From the NCBI RefSeq assembly GCF_035784015.1, contig NZ_JALKOW010000007.1: 64,000 nucleotides of DNA; one strand, written 5' to 3'. A model generated the notes under the pieces. The model had not been told where the DNA came from and ran no database searches. It saw nothing but the letters and a program-made list of their open reading frames with translations. The number at the start of each line of letters is the position of its first letter. Positions within the stretch are counted from its first letter, which is position 1. The stretch comes from Comamonas sp009360615 (GTDB lineage Bacteria > Pseudomonadota > Gammaproteobacteria > Burkholderiales > Burkholderiaceae_C). This document shows, piece after piece, positions 1-8,188 of this stretch. The position numbers and the translations under genes are program-made.

Positions 1-1361
1 CGACCGCTCCCACGGCGGCCGTGGGCACCAGCACCACGCAGCTGGCCACCACCGCATTCGTGATCGGCCAGGCCGGCACCGCTGCACCCAAGATGGATGC
101 TGTTGTTGCGGTGGGCACTGCCACCCGTTTCGCCCGTGAAGACCATGTGCACCCCACTGACACCAGCCGGGCGCCGCTGGCATCCCCGGGCCTGACCGGC
201 ACCCCGACAGCACCGACAGCCGCCGATGGCACCAACACCACCCAGCTGGCCAGCACCGCCTTTGTGCAAAACGCCGTGGGCGGCTACCTGGCCAAGGGCG
301 TGACGGGCGGCACTGTCACCCTGACCGAGGCCGAGGCATCCAATCCGGTGATCGCCCTCACGGGCGCTCTGACTTCTGCGCTCAATCTCGTCGTGCCTGT
401 CACCGTCAAGCGGATCTGGGCTATCTACAACTCGACCACCGGTGCCTTTGGCGTCACGGTCAAGACCGCCAACGGCACCGGCGTGGCCGTGGCCCAGGGC
501 AAGCGCAATCTTGTCTATACCGACGGCACCAACGTGTACGACGGCTTCAACGACTTTGACAACATCGCCATCACTGGCACCAGCACGGCGCCCACGGCGG
601 CCGTGGGCACCAGCACCACGCAGCTGGCCACCACCGCATTCGTGATTGGCCAGGCCGGCACCGCTGCGCCCAAGATCGATGGCGCCGCTGCCGTGGGTAC
701 CGCCACCCGCTTTGCCCGTGAAGACCATGTGCACCCCACTGACACCAGCCGGGCACCGCTGGCATCCCCAGGCCTGACCGGAACCCCAACGGCACCGACG
801 GCGGCAGCGGGCACCAGCAGCACACAAATCGCGAGTACTGCATTCGTTCAAGGGGCTGTAAGCGACCACATCCCCACCGGGTCGGTCTTCATGTATGCCG
901 GTTCTACCGTTCCGGCTGGGTGCCTGAAAACCAACGGCGCAGCGGTCAGCCGCACAACATACGCAAAGCTGTTTGCGGTGATTGGTACGCGATTCGGGGC
1001 GGGCGATGGATCGACCACATTCAACGTGCCAGAAACCCGTGGTGAGTTCCCCCGCTTCTGGGATGACGGACGCGGAATTGATACGAGCCGCGTTCTCGGC
1101 TCGGCCCAGATTGACGCGCTGCAAAGTCACTACCACGCGCTGCCGACATCTGCGCCCGCAGGCCCAGCCGGTACAGAGTGGGGCATTCGTGATGACGTGT
1201 GGCAATGGACAGAGGGAGGCAGCAACCCCAACCCAGCAACATCGCCACCCCAGATAGCCCGCACATGGCCCTATGCAAACGGCGAAGCCTGGGAGGGGCG
1301 TTATGCCGGTGAAACGCGCCCGCGAAACGTTGCTTTTATGGGCCTGATTAAGTACCTGTGA
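1..1361 (+). CDS. Phage tail fibre protein (5' truncated by window edge)
   Basis: The reading frame is open from base 3, so the true start is outside the window. The visible part holds two copies of a repeat ending in a GTP-T-APTAA / TQLATTAFV pattern, typical of phage tail-fibre shaft repeats. The C-terminal part (about residues 285 to 446 counted from the first Met in the window) has a tail-collar style fold, with GSVFMYAGSTVPAGCLKTNG and a downstream FNVPETRGEFPR stretch. The product should form the distal receptor-binding fibre of the virion. The tail-fibre assembly gene follows after 7 bp, as in other P2-like phages. The near-identical direct repeats are described separately. Confidence 0.85.
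   Translation, partial: TAPTAAVGTSTTQLATTAFVIGQAGTAAPKMDAVVAVGTATRFAREDHVHPTDTSRAPLASPGLTGTPTAPTAADGTNTTQLASTAFVQNAVGGYLAKGVTGGTVTLTEAEASNPVIALTGALTSALNLVVPVTVKRIWAIYNSTTGAFGVTVKTANGTGVAVAQGKRNLVYTDGTNVYDGFNDFDNIAITGTSTAPTAAVGTSTTQLATTAFVIGQAGTAAPKIDGAAAVGTATRFAREDHVHPTDTSRAPLASPGLTGTPTAPTAAAGTSSTQIASTAFVQGAVSDHIPTGSVFMYAGSTVPAGCLKTNGAAVSRTTYAKLFAVIGTRFGAGDGSTTFNVPETRGEFPRFWDDGRGIDTSRVLGSAQIDALQSHYHALPTSAPAGPAGTEWGIRDDVWQWTEGGSNPNPATSPPQIARTWPYANGEAWEGRYAGETRPRNVAFMGLIKYL
9..273 (+). repeat. Direct repeat copy 1 in tail-fibre gene
   Basis: About 265 bp that recur 582 bp downstream (591 to 855) with high nucleotide identity in the first 80 bp and in the block encoding the DHVHPTDTSRAPLASPGL segment. 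The two copies flank an unrelated segment of about 300 bp inside the same gene. Confidence 0.8.
591..855 (+). repeat. Direct repeat copy 2 in tail-fibre gene
   Basis: Second copy of the repeat at 9 to 273. Recombination between the copies would delete one shaft unit and the segment between them while keeping the reading frame, because the 582-bp spacing is a multiple of three. Confidence 0.8.
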
Positions 1362-1368
1362 GGCAGAT

Positions 1369-1854
1369 ATGAAAGAAAAGATTGTTTTTCAGTGCGATGA
1401 CGATGGATGGTTTGTAGGCATCACCACAGCGGACGAAAGCCCGGAGGAGCCGGGCGTCTTTCACGTTCCGCGCAACGCATATGAGGATGCGCCGCCAGTG
1501 TTTAAGCCGGGCGATGGTGAGCGGGTGCGACGTGTGGCCACAGGCTGGAAAATCGTCAAACCCGAAACCACGCCGACAACTCCAGAGCAGCCCAAGGCGG
1601 CGCCCACTATATGCACGCCAGCGCAAGGGCTTGTTGCCCTCTTTGCAGTAAAAGGCATCACAGAAGGTGATGTGCTTGAGGCAATCTCACACATCCCCGA
1701 CGAGGTGCAGCGCTATACCGCGAGAATCGGTTATCAACGCGCCACATCATGGGAGCGCAAGAGCAACACGATGCAGGCCATGGCACAGCTACTGCAGCTG
1801 TCAGAAACTGACCTAGACGAGTTGTTTTCGTATGCTTTGACTGTGCAGGTTTAG
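1369..1854 (+). CDS. Tail fibre assembly protein
   Basis: A 161-aa protein directly behind the tail-fibre gene (7 bp gap), the position of P2 gpG-like chaperones. The N-terminal part (residues 1 to 60) has the FQCDDDGWFVG and ESPEEPGVFHVPRNA pattern seen in caudoviral tail-fibre assembly proteins. The C-terminal half looks like a separate helical domain. Its expected role is folding or attaching the fibre. The assignment rests mainly on position and on this N-terminal pattern. Confidence 0.7.
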   Translation: MKEKIVFQCDDDGWFVGITTADESPEEPGVFHVPRNAYEDAPPVFKPGDGERVRRVATGWKIVKPETTPTTPEQPKAAPTICTPAQGLVALFAVKGITEGDVLEAISHIPDEVQRYTARIGYQRATSWERKSNTMQAMAQLLQLSETDLDELFSYALTVQV

Positions 1855-1912
1855 CCCTCCATGATGTAGTCGCGGCTCACACAGCAGGCCGCGCTGGCGC
1901 GCGCGCGGGGGT

Positions 1913-1938
1913 GTTGGAACACTTGAGGTGTCTCCAAC
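1913..1938 (+). promoter_or_regulatory. Imperfect hairpin upstream of the sheath gene
   Basis: Positions 1913 to 1922 (GTTGGAACAC) and 1928 to 1938 (GTGTCTCCAAC) form a stem with one bulged base and a 5-nt loop. It lies 19 bp before the sheath start, where P2-like phages place a late promoter for the FI operon. It could be part of an activator (Ogr-type) site or an mRNA hairpin; neither can be decided from the sequence. Confidence 0.35.
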
Positions 1939-1956
1939 TTCCACCACAAAGCGCCC

Positions 1957-3147
1957 ATGCCCACCGAATACCATCACGGCGTCCGCGTCATCGAGCTGAC
2001 GAACGGAAGCCGCCCCATCAAGACCCCATCCACGGCCATCGTGGGCCTGGTGGCCACGGCATCCGATGCGGACGCCGATACCTTCCCTTATGACACCCCG
2101 GTGCTCATCACCAACGTGCGCAAAGCCATCGGCAAGGCCGGCGTGCTGGGCACTCTGGCCAAGAGCCTGGACGCCATTGCATCGCAAAGTCAGCCCGTCA
2201 CGGTGGTGGTGCGTGTACCTGATGGTGTGGGCGCATCCGATGAAGAGCGCCAAGCTGATCTGGTGAGCAATGTCGTCGGCACCACCTTGCCCGACGGCAC
2301 CTATACCGGCATGAAGGCGCTGCTCTCCGCGCCGGCCAAGCTGGGCGTCAAGCCGCGAATCCTGGGCGCGCCTGGTCTTTCTTCGCAGCCCGTGGCCACA
2401 GCCTTCCAGTCCCTGGCCCAGCAGCTGCGCGCCATGGCCTACTGCGGCACCTACAAAAAGACGGTGCAGGAGGCCATCACCTACCGCAACAGCTTTGCGG
2501 CGCGTGAACTGATGCTGATTCATGCAGATTTTCAAATCTGGGACACATCGGCCAATGCCACTGCAGACGCATACACCGAAGCATTTGCATTGGGCCTGCG
2601 CGCCAAGATCGACATGGAGCAAGGCTGGCACAAAACGCTGTCCAACGTGGCTGTCAATGGCGTGACCGGCATCAATCCGCCCATCTTCTGGGATCTGCAG
2701 AACCCTGCCACCGACGCAGGCCTGTTGAACCAAAACAAGATCACCACGCTGGTGAACCGCGATGGCTTTCGTTTCTGGGGATCGCGCACCTGCTCCGACG
2801 AGCCGCTGTTCAGCTTTGAGAGCGCAACCCGCACCGCCCAGGTGCTGGCCGATGCCATCGCTGAGTCGCATATGTGGGCCGTGGACAAGCCGCTTCACCC
2901 GACCCTGGTCAAGGACATCCTGGAAGGAGTGAACGCCAAGTTCAGCGAACTGACTGCACGCGGCTATCTGCTGGGTGGCAGTGCCTGGTTTGACGAAACC
3001 CTGAATGAATCCGGGACGCTCAAAGAAGGCTCGCTGGCCATCGACTACGACTACACGCCGGTGCCCCCGCTGGAAGACCTGACCTTCAACCAGCGCATCA
3101 CCGACCGCTATTTCACCGACTTCGCCCAACGCGTGGCGGCCGCCTGA
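1957..3147 (+). CDS. FI: Phage tail sheath protein (P2 FI-like)
   Basis: A 396-aa protein with the N-terminal pattern YHHGVRVIELTNGSRPI followed by STAIVGLVATA, characteristic of P2-type contractile tail sheaths. The C-terminal region carries the conserved ERSxGFRFWGSRT-like segment as NRDGFRFWGSRTC (about residues 268 to 280). The length matches P2 FI (396 aa). The sheath polymerises round the tube and contracts at injection. The tube gene follows after 25 bp with a good ribosome-binding site (GGAGAA). Confidence 0.95.
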   Translation: MPTEYHHGVRVIELTNGSRPIKTPSTAIVGLVATASDADADTFPYDTPVLITNVRKAIGKAGVLGTLAKSLDAIASQSQPVTVVVRVPDGVGASDEERQADLVSNVVGTTLPDGTYTGMKALLSAPAKLGVKPRILGAPGLSSQPVATAFQSLAQQLRAMAYCGTYKKTVQEAITYRNSFAARELMLIHADFQIWDTSANATADAYTEAFALGLRAKIDMEQGWHKTLSNVAVNGVTGINPPIFWDLQNPATDAGLLNQNKITTLVNRDGFRFWGSRTCSDEPLFSFESATRTAQVLADAIAESHMWAVDKPLHPTLVKDILEGVNAKFSELTARGYLLGGSAWFDETLNESGTLKEGSLAIDYDYTPVPPLEDLTFNQRITDRYFTDFAQRVAAA

Positions 3148-3172
3148 GCGGTAAACCAAAGGAGAAAACAAC

Positions 3173-3682
3173 ATGGGAATGCCAAAGGTTCTCAAGCATT
3201 TCAATTGCTTTGTAGACGGCACGAATTACGTGGGCGAAATGGAAGAAGTCGTCCTGCCGAAGCTAACGCGCAAGATGGAGGAATGGCGCGCCGGTGGCAT
3301 GCGACTGCCCGCAAAGGTCGATCACGGCATGGAGGCCATGGAGGCTGAATTGACGGCAGGCGGCTGGCTGAAAGAATTGCTCAAGCAGTTCGGCAATGCC
3401 AAGGTGGCCGGCGTCATGTGGCGCTTCACCGGCGCCACTCAAACCGACGACACCGGCGACTACCAGAGCATTGAAATCTTCATGCGTGGCCGCTGGGAAG
3501 AAATCGACCCTGGTACAGCAAAGGCCGGCGAGAAAACCGAGTTCAAGGCCAAGATGGCACTGAACTACTACCGCCTGGTGATGGATGGCGAAGACGTGAT
3601 TGAAATCGACGCCATCAACATGATCGAGAAGATCGGCGGCGCAGACCTCATGGCGCAAGTTCGCCAGATCCTGGGCATCTAA
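3173..3682 (+). CDS. FII: Phage major tail tube protein (P2 FII-like)
   Basis: A 169-aa protein beginning MGMPKVLKHFNCFVDGTNY, the standard start of P2 FII tube proteins. It has the matching core ELTAGGWLKEL and ends in NMIEKIGGADLMAQVRQILG. Length and position after the sheath gene agree with the family. It forms the inner tube of the contractile tail. The start has an AGGAGA site 8 bp upstream. Confidence 0.95.
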   Translation: MGMPKVLKHFNCFVDGTNYVGEMEEVVLPKLTRKMEEWRAGGMRLPAKVDHGMEAMEAELTAGGWLKELLKQFGNAKVAGVMWRFTGATQTDDTGDYQSIEIFMRGRWEEIDPGTAKAGEKTEFKAKMALNYYRLVMDGEDVIEIDAINMIEKIGGADLMAQVRQILGI

Positions 3683-3762
3683 GCGCCTCTTTCAAGGCCA
3701 TGAATCTGGGCGGCCTCGCCGCCTTCCCCTTCCCCTCTATCTATCTCTGAAGCACGCAAGCC

Positions 3763-4077
3763 ATGAATACTGCCAACACCGAAAAGAGCACCAAGACCGT
3801 CAAACTGGACAATCCTTTGACCCTGCCAGGCGGCAGGACCGTCGAAGAAGTGACGGTACGCAAGCCCAATGCCAGCGCTCTGCGCGGCATCGCTCTGACT
3901 GATATTTTTCGCATGTCCACTGATGCGCTGCACGTCATCTTGCCGCGTGTGACCGAGCCGCCACTCATCAAGCAGGTGGTGCAAGAAATCGACCCCGCCG
4001 ACCTTGTTGCCCTGGGCAGCGCGGTGATGCATTTTTTGCTGCCGAAGGCGGATCGGGAAGACTTCCTGCCCGAATAG
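3763..4077 (+). CDS. E: Tail assembly chaperone gpE
   Basis: A 104-aa protein whose C-terminal half resembles P2 gpE (ITEPPLIKQ-like segment, then LVALGSAVMHFLL). In P2-like phages gpE and its frameshifted form gpE+E' are tail-length chaperones made from one start. The slip site (TTTTTTG, 4032 to 4038) lies near the 3' end of this frame, and the stop is at 4075 to 4077. Confidence 0.85.
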   Translation: MNTANTEKSTKTVKLDNPLTLPGGRTVEEVTVRKPNASALRGIALTDIFRMSTDALHVILPRVTEPPLIKQVVQEIDPADLVALGSAVMHFLLPKADREDFLPE

Positions 4078-4214
4078 AAGACGCCATTGCCGACATTGCA
4101 ATCATCTTCCATTGGCCGCTCAGCGAACTATGGCCCATGAGCCTTGAAGAACTTATGGACTGGAGGGGGCGGGCCGTGGAGCTGCACAACAAGATTAACG
4201 CCCCACCGGAATAG
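3763..4214 (+). CDS. E+E': Extended tail assembly protein gpE+E' made by -1 frameshift
   Basis: Reading E to base 4038 and then stepping back one base (join 3763..4038, 4038..4214) opens a frame that ends at the TAG 4212 to 4214, six bases before the tape-measure start. This frame encodes DIAIIFHWPLSELWPMSLEE, which matches the conserved gpE' segment (DIAxxFHW...ELxxW). The slip site T TTT TTG sits exactly in the X XXY YYZ phase needed for -1 slippage. What is seen is the heptamer, its phase and the overlapping conserved frame. That the frameshift is used is known for P2 and inferred here. Confidence 0.85.
4032..4038 (+). other. Programmed -1 frameshift heptamer T TTT TTG
   Basis: Six T and one G in the zero frame as caT TTT TTG ctg, the same heptamer used for P2 E+E'. 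It is 37 bases before the E stop codon. Confidence 0.85.
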
Positions 4215-4219
4215 TCACC

Positions 4220-7200
4220 ATGGCTGAAAAATCCCTGCGCTTGCGCGTCATCCTTGACCTAGCCGACAAGGCTCTGGCCCCGCTCAAGCGCATGGACAAG
4301 GCCAGCAAAGAAACAGCGGGCGCTCTCAAGGCGGCCCGCGAACAGCTCAAACAGCTGAATGCAACTCAGAAAACCCTGGGCAGCTTCACAGAAGCTCGAA
4401 AGGGGCTCGGTGACATAGAGGCCAAGCTGCAGGCCGCGAACGAAAAGGTGCGTCAGTTGGCCACGACCATGGGCAGCGCTGGGCCGCCATCCAAAGCCAT
4501 GGCACAGCAGTTTGCAGCAGCTCGCACAGAGGCTGCAAAGCTAGGTGCTCAGTTCACTGCAGAACGCCAGCGTGTGCAGCAGCTTCGGGACAAGCTCGGT
4601 GAAGCGGGCATCAGCACCAAGAATCTTGCCAGTCACGACATGCAGCTGCGCTCTAGCATTGCCAGCACAACAGCCAATATCCAGCGACAGACCGAGGCGC
4701 TAAAGCGCCAGAGCGACGAGCAGCGCAAATTGGCGCGCATTCAACAGCAGTCAGCCAAAGCCGCTGCGATTGGAGGCGGCGTGGCTGCGGCCGGCGCGGT
4801 GGGTGTCTATGCTGGAAAACGAACGGTGCAAACCGCCGTCAAGCCAGTGCAAAGCTACATGGCGCATGAAGATGCAATGCTGGGCATCGCGCGCCAGGTT
4901 CCGGGGGCAAGGGATGAGGCGGGACAGCTGACGGCGGTTTACAGCGGCATCGAGGCCCAGGTGCGAGAGCTGAGCAAGCATGTACCGCTTGCGACCACGC
5001 AGATCGCGGAAATGTTCACTGCGGCTGCGCGCATGGAAGTGCCTACTGACAAACTCAGCGAATTCGTGCTGATGGCTTCGGAGATGGCGACTGCGTTTGA
5101 CGCCGTACCTGATGAAATCACCGAGTCCATGGGCAAGGTGGCCAAGAACTTCAAGATCGAGCTGACCAATATCCGGGGGCTGGCTGACGCTATCAACTAC
5201 CTTGATGACAACGCTATCAGCAAAGGCGCTGACATCATCGACTATCTGAACCGCACGAGCGGTGTGCTGGCCACGGTGGCCATGAGCGAGCGCAATGCAG
5301 CCGCTTTGGGTTCTACCCTGCTGACATTGGGCGAGCGTGCCGAAACCGCCAGCACGGCGACCAATGCCATCATTTCCAAATTCGCTGCAACCACCAAGGG
5401 CACCAAAAAATTTCAGAGTGCGGTCAAGGAAATTGGGCTTAGCTCGCAGGCAATTGAAACCGGCATGACCAAGGATGCCACCGGCACGCTGATGAAGGTG
5501 ATGGAGGCTGTTCGCAAGGCACCTGAATCCAAGCGCATGGGCATCATGGTGGAGCTGGTGGGCATGGAGCATTCCGACACGCTGGCCAAGCTGGTGGATA
5601 AGCCCGAAGAGCTGAGGCGCCAGATTGACCTGGCCAACAGCAAGCAGGCTGATGGATCCATGGCCCGCGAGGCATCGGCGCGCAACCAGACAATGAGCGC
5701 CCAGGGCAAGATGACGGATAACCGTCTGTTCAACCTCAAGGCCATCGTGGGCGAGAGCCTCAAGTCTGAGGTTCAGGACTTGCTGGCCGTGGTCAATCCG
5801 CTGCTGGATCGCATTACGGCCTGGACGCAGGCGAACCCTGCTCTTGTGGGGGGTCTGCTCAAAGGCGTGGTCGTGTTTGGGGCGCTTCTGGCTGCTGCGT
5901 CTGCATTGCTGATTCCGCTGGGTCTGTTAGTGGCTAAAGGCTTTCTGGTGCGCCTGATGTTGGCCAAGCTGGCCGGTGTTGCCGCTGGTGGTGCTGCCTT
6001 TGGCGGTATGGCTACGGGAGCCGGCCGCTTGTTGCCGCTGCTGGCCAGGCTTGCACTTGGGTTCCTGCGCATGCTTGGGCCGGTGGGCTTGCTTATCACG
6101 TCGGGCTGGATGGTTTACAGCAATTGGGCGGACATAGTGGGCGGTGCCAAGCTACTTTGGGAGGATCTGGGCAATTGGCTTGGAGGCATCTGGGCCAGCA
6201 TCGTCAACACGGGAGCAATGCTATGGCAGGGCTTTTTGGGAGCGCTGGGAGGCATCTGGTCCATGCTGTCGTCGCTGTTCATGGGAACCCTGCAGCAGAT
6301 CGCCACCATCTCGGACTCAGTATGGCAAGGCATCATTGGCACCGCCGTCGGGATTTGGATGGGGTTCATTGCAAATCTCTCAAGCATCTGGGCCTTGATT
6401 CAAACCACGGCCAGCATGGCGTGGCAAGGCATGGCCACGATGTTCAGTAGCTTTGGCGGCTGGATCATTGACGGCCTGATCGGCGGTATCACCGGAAAGC
6501 TAGGCCAGTTGCGCGACACGGTAGTCGGTGCGGCAAGCAGTGCCGCGCAGTGGTTCAAGGAAAAGCTAGGCATCAACTCCCCTAGCCGGGTCTTCACTCA
6601 GTTCGGTGGCTGGATCAGTGAAGGCGCAGCTCTGGGTATTGAGGGCGGCCAGGCGACCGTGCGCGCTGCGGCGCTGACCATGGCCGCCAGTGCCATGGTG
6701 CCGGCGGCCAATGCCTCACCGCAACCGCCAGCGATGCCAGTGGTGCCAGCTATGGCGGCGCAGATGGAGGTCATGCCTAAGCTCGGCGCACTGCCCAGTC
6801 ACTTGCCGGCGGCGACGATGCAAGCCAACCCGGTGCCTGCTGCTGTGCCGCAGTTGCCAGCCGTGGCAGCGAAGATGGCTGTCATGCCCACGCTGGGCGC
6901 TCTGCCCGGCCGGCTGCCGGCGGCGACACTGCAGGCCAACCCTATGCCTGCTGCCGTGCCGCAGCTGCCGTCCATGGCTGCGAAGATGGCGGTCACGCCC
7001 ACGCTGGGCGCTCTGCCCGGCCAGCTGCCGGCGGCGACACTGCAGGCCAACCCTATGCCTACTGTCGTGCCGCAGCTGCCGTCCATGGCTGCGAAGATGG
7101 CGGTCATGCTCACGCTGGGCGATCTGCCAAGCCAGCTGCCGGCGGCGTCACTGCAAGCCAACCCGGTGCCTGCTGCTGTGCCGCAGCTGCCTTCCATGGC

Positions 7201-7699
7201 GGCGAAGATGGCAGTCATGCCCAAGCTGGGCGCTCTCCCCAGCCAGTTGCCAGCGGCGACCATGCAGGCGAACCCGGTGCCTGCTGCTGTGCCGAAGTTA
7301 CCGCCCATGGCTGCGCAGATGGCGGTCATGCCATCGCTGGGTGCTCTGCCTGCTGATGCACTGGCTCTGCCAAGAGAGCACCAGATAAGCGTGCGGCTGC
7401 TGGGCTTGGAGCAGTTGCAAGGGCTGCCGCAGGTTCAGGGCGTCAACCTGCAGGGGCAGAGTGGTGATGCGGAGCCTATTCAGGCTCAGCCGGTGCCACG
7501 TATTCAGCGCGGGACCGCAATTGCATCGCGGCCTGCTGTGGCTCCCACTCCGGCAGGAAATAGCACTTACACCATCACGATCAATCCGGCCCCAGGCATG
7601 GACCCTCAAGCCATCGCGCGCGCAGTGGCTGCGGAGCTGGATAGGCGCGAACAGCAGGCAGGCGCCCGCCGGCGCAGTGCCACGTATGACCTGAACTGA
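4220..7699 (+). CDS. T: Tail tape measure protein (P2 gpT-like)
   Basis: An 1159-aa protein in the place of P2 gpT, starting 6 bp after E+E'. The N-terminal 180 residues are coiled coil. Residues about 210 to 520 hold the TP901-type tape-measure core (APGARDEAGQL-like, AARMEVPTDKLSEFVLMASE). Residues about 545 to 660 contain several hydrophobic segments, and a W-rich repeated stretch (IWASIVNTGAMLWQGFLGA) follows. Residues about 840 to 1045 are a tandem repeat of 37 aa, rich in Ala, Pro, Leu and Met. It is longer than P2 gpT (815 aa), partly because of the repeat array. It sets tail length and enters the host envelope with the DNA. Confidence 0.92.
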   Translation: MAEKSLRLRVILDLADKALAPLKRMDKASKETAGALKAAREQLKQLNATQKTLGSFTEARKGLGDIEAKLQAANEKVRQLATTMGSAGPPSKAMAQQFAAARTEAAKLGAQFTAERQRVQQLRDKLGEAGISTKNLASHDMQLRSSIASTTANIQRQTEALKRQSDEQRKLARIQQQSAKAAAIGGGVAAAGAVGVYAGKRTVQTAVKPVQSYMAHEDAMLGIARQVPGARDEAGQLTAVYSGIEAQVRELSKHVPLATTQIAEMFTAAARMEVPTDKLSEFVLMASEMATAFDAVPDEITESMGKVAKNFKIELTNIRGLADAINYLDDNAISKGADIIDYLNRTSGVLATVAMSERNAAALGSTLLTLGERAETASTATNAIISKFAATTKGTKKFQSAVKEIGLSSQAIETGMTKDATGTLMKVMEAVRKAPESKRMGIMVELVGMEHSDTLAKLVDKPEELRRQIDLANSKQADGSMAREASARNQTMSAQGKMTDNRLFNLKAIVGESLKSEVQDLLAVVNPLLDRITAWTQANPALVGGLLKGVVVFGALLAAASALLIPLGLLVAKGFLVRLMLAKLAGVAAGGAAFGGMATGAGRLLPLLARLALGFLRMLGPVGLLITSGWMVYSNWADIVGGAKLLWEDLGNWLGGIWASIVNTGAMLWQGFLGALGGIWSMLSSLFMGTLQQIATISDSVWQGIIGTAVGIWMGFIANLSSIWALIQTTASMAWQGMATMFSSFGGWIIDGLIGGITGKLGQLRDTVVGAASSAAQWFKEKLGINSPSRVFTQFGGWISEGAALGIEGGQATVRAAALTMAASAMVPAANASPQPPAMPVVPAMAAQMEVMPKLGALPSHLPAATMQANPVPAAVPQLPAVAAKMAVMPTLGALPGRLPAATLQANPMPAAVPQLPSMAAKMAVTPTLGALPGQLPAATLQANPMPTVVPQLPSMAAKMAVMLTLGDLPSQLPAASLQANPVPAAVPQLPSMAAKMAVMPKLGALPSQLPAATMQANPVPAAVPKLPPMAAQMAVMPSLGALPADALALPREHQISVRLLGLEQLQGLPQVQGVNLQGQSGDAEPIQAQPVPRIQRGTAIASRPAVAPTPAGNSTYTITINPAPGMDPQAIARAVAAELDRREQQAGARRRSATYDLN
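6743..7350 (+). repeat. Tandem 111-bp (37-aa) repeats in tape measure gene
   Basis: About five and a half copies of a unit with consensus LPSMAAKMAVMPTLGALP followed by GQLPAATLQANPMPAAVPQ. Copies differ at a few positions, for example SHLPAATMQ, GRLPAATLQ and SQLPAASLQ. The period is 37 codons, so unit gain or loss keeps the frame. Confidence 0.9.
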
Positions 7700-7706
7700 A
7701 AGGAGC

Positions 7707-8186
7707 ATGATGAACAGCACACTCATGTGCCTGGGGCAATTTGTCTTCGGGATTCAATCCCTGCCCTATGACGAACTCAAGCGCGTCACGGCCTGGCGCC
7801 ACGCCAGCAATAGCCGGGTAGGTGCCAGAGCGGCCCGCCAGTTCGTGGGCGTGGGAGATGACACCATTACGCTGAGTGGCTGGATTGCCCCTGAGCTGAC
7901 GGGCACCTATTGGAGCATTGCTTCCCTACGCGCCATGGGTGATATGGGACGGCCTTTCGCACTGGTAGGCGGCACGGGCGAGGTCTTCGGCCAGTTCGTG
8001 ATCGAGAATCTAAGCGAGACTGGCACCCTGCACTACGCTGACGGAACGCCGCGCCGCATCGCCTTCGATCTGACGCTGACCCGTGCAGACGATGACCAGG
8101 GCGGGGAACGTGTGACCGTGGACGATCAAGGGCAGTTCTTTGGTGGCAGTGGGCAGCAGCCCACTTTGGACGGATTGCTGTTTTAG
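7707..8186 (+). CDS. U: Phage tail protein gpU-like
   Basis: A 159-aa protein of the P2 gpU family. Hallmarks are MCLGQFVFGIQSLPYDELKR at the N-terminus and GDDTITLSGWIAPELTG at about residue 50. It caps or terminates the tail tube. It starts at the first of two ATGs behind an AAAGGAG site, 7 bp after the tape-measure stop, and is followed at once by gene D. Confidence 0.9.
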   Translation: MMNSTLMCLGQFVFGIQSLPYDELKRVTAWRHASNSRVGARAARQFVGVGDDTITLSGWIAPELTGTYWSIASLRAMGDMGRPFALVGGTGEVFGQFVIENLSETGTLHYADGTPRRIAFDLTLTRADDDQGGERVTVDDQGQFFGGSGQQPTLDGLLF

Positions 8187-8188
8187 CC

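Noticed and set aside
1813..3222. 469-aa minus-strand frame opposite the sheath gene
   Set aside because: It is a shadow of the clearly recognised sheath protein, with no known motif.
6690..7388. Long frames on both strands across the tape-measure repeat array
   Set aside because: Repetition of a GC-rich unit keeps other frames open. They are shadows of the tape-measure gene.
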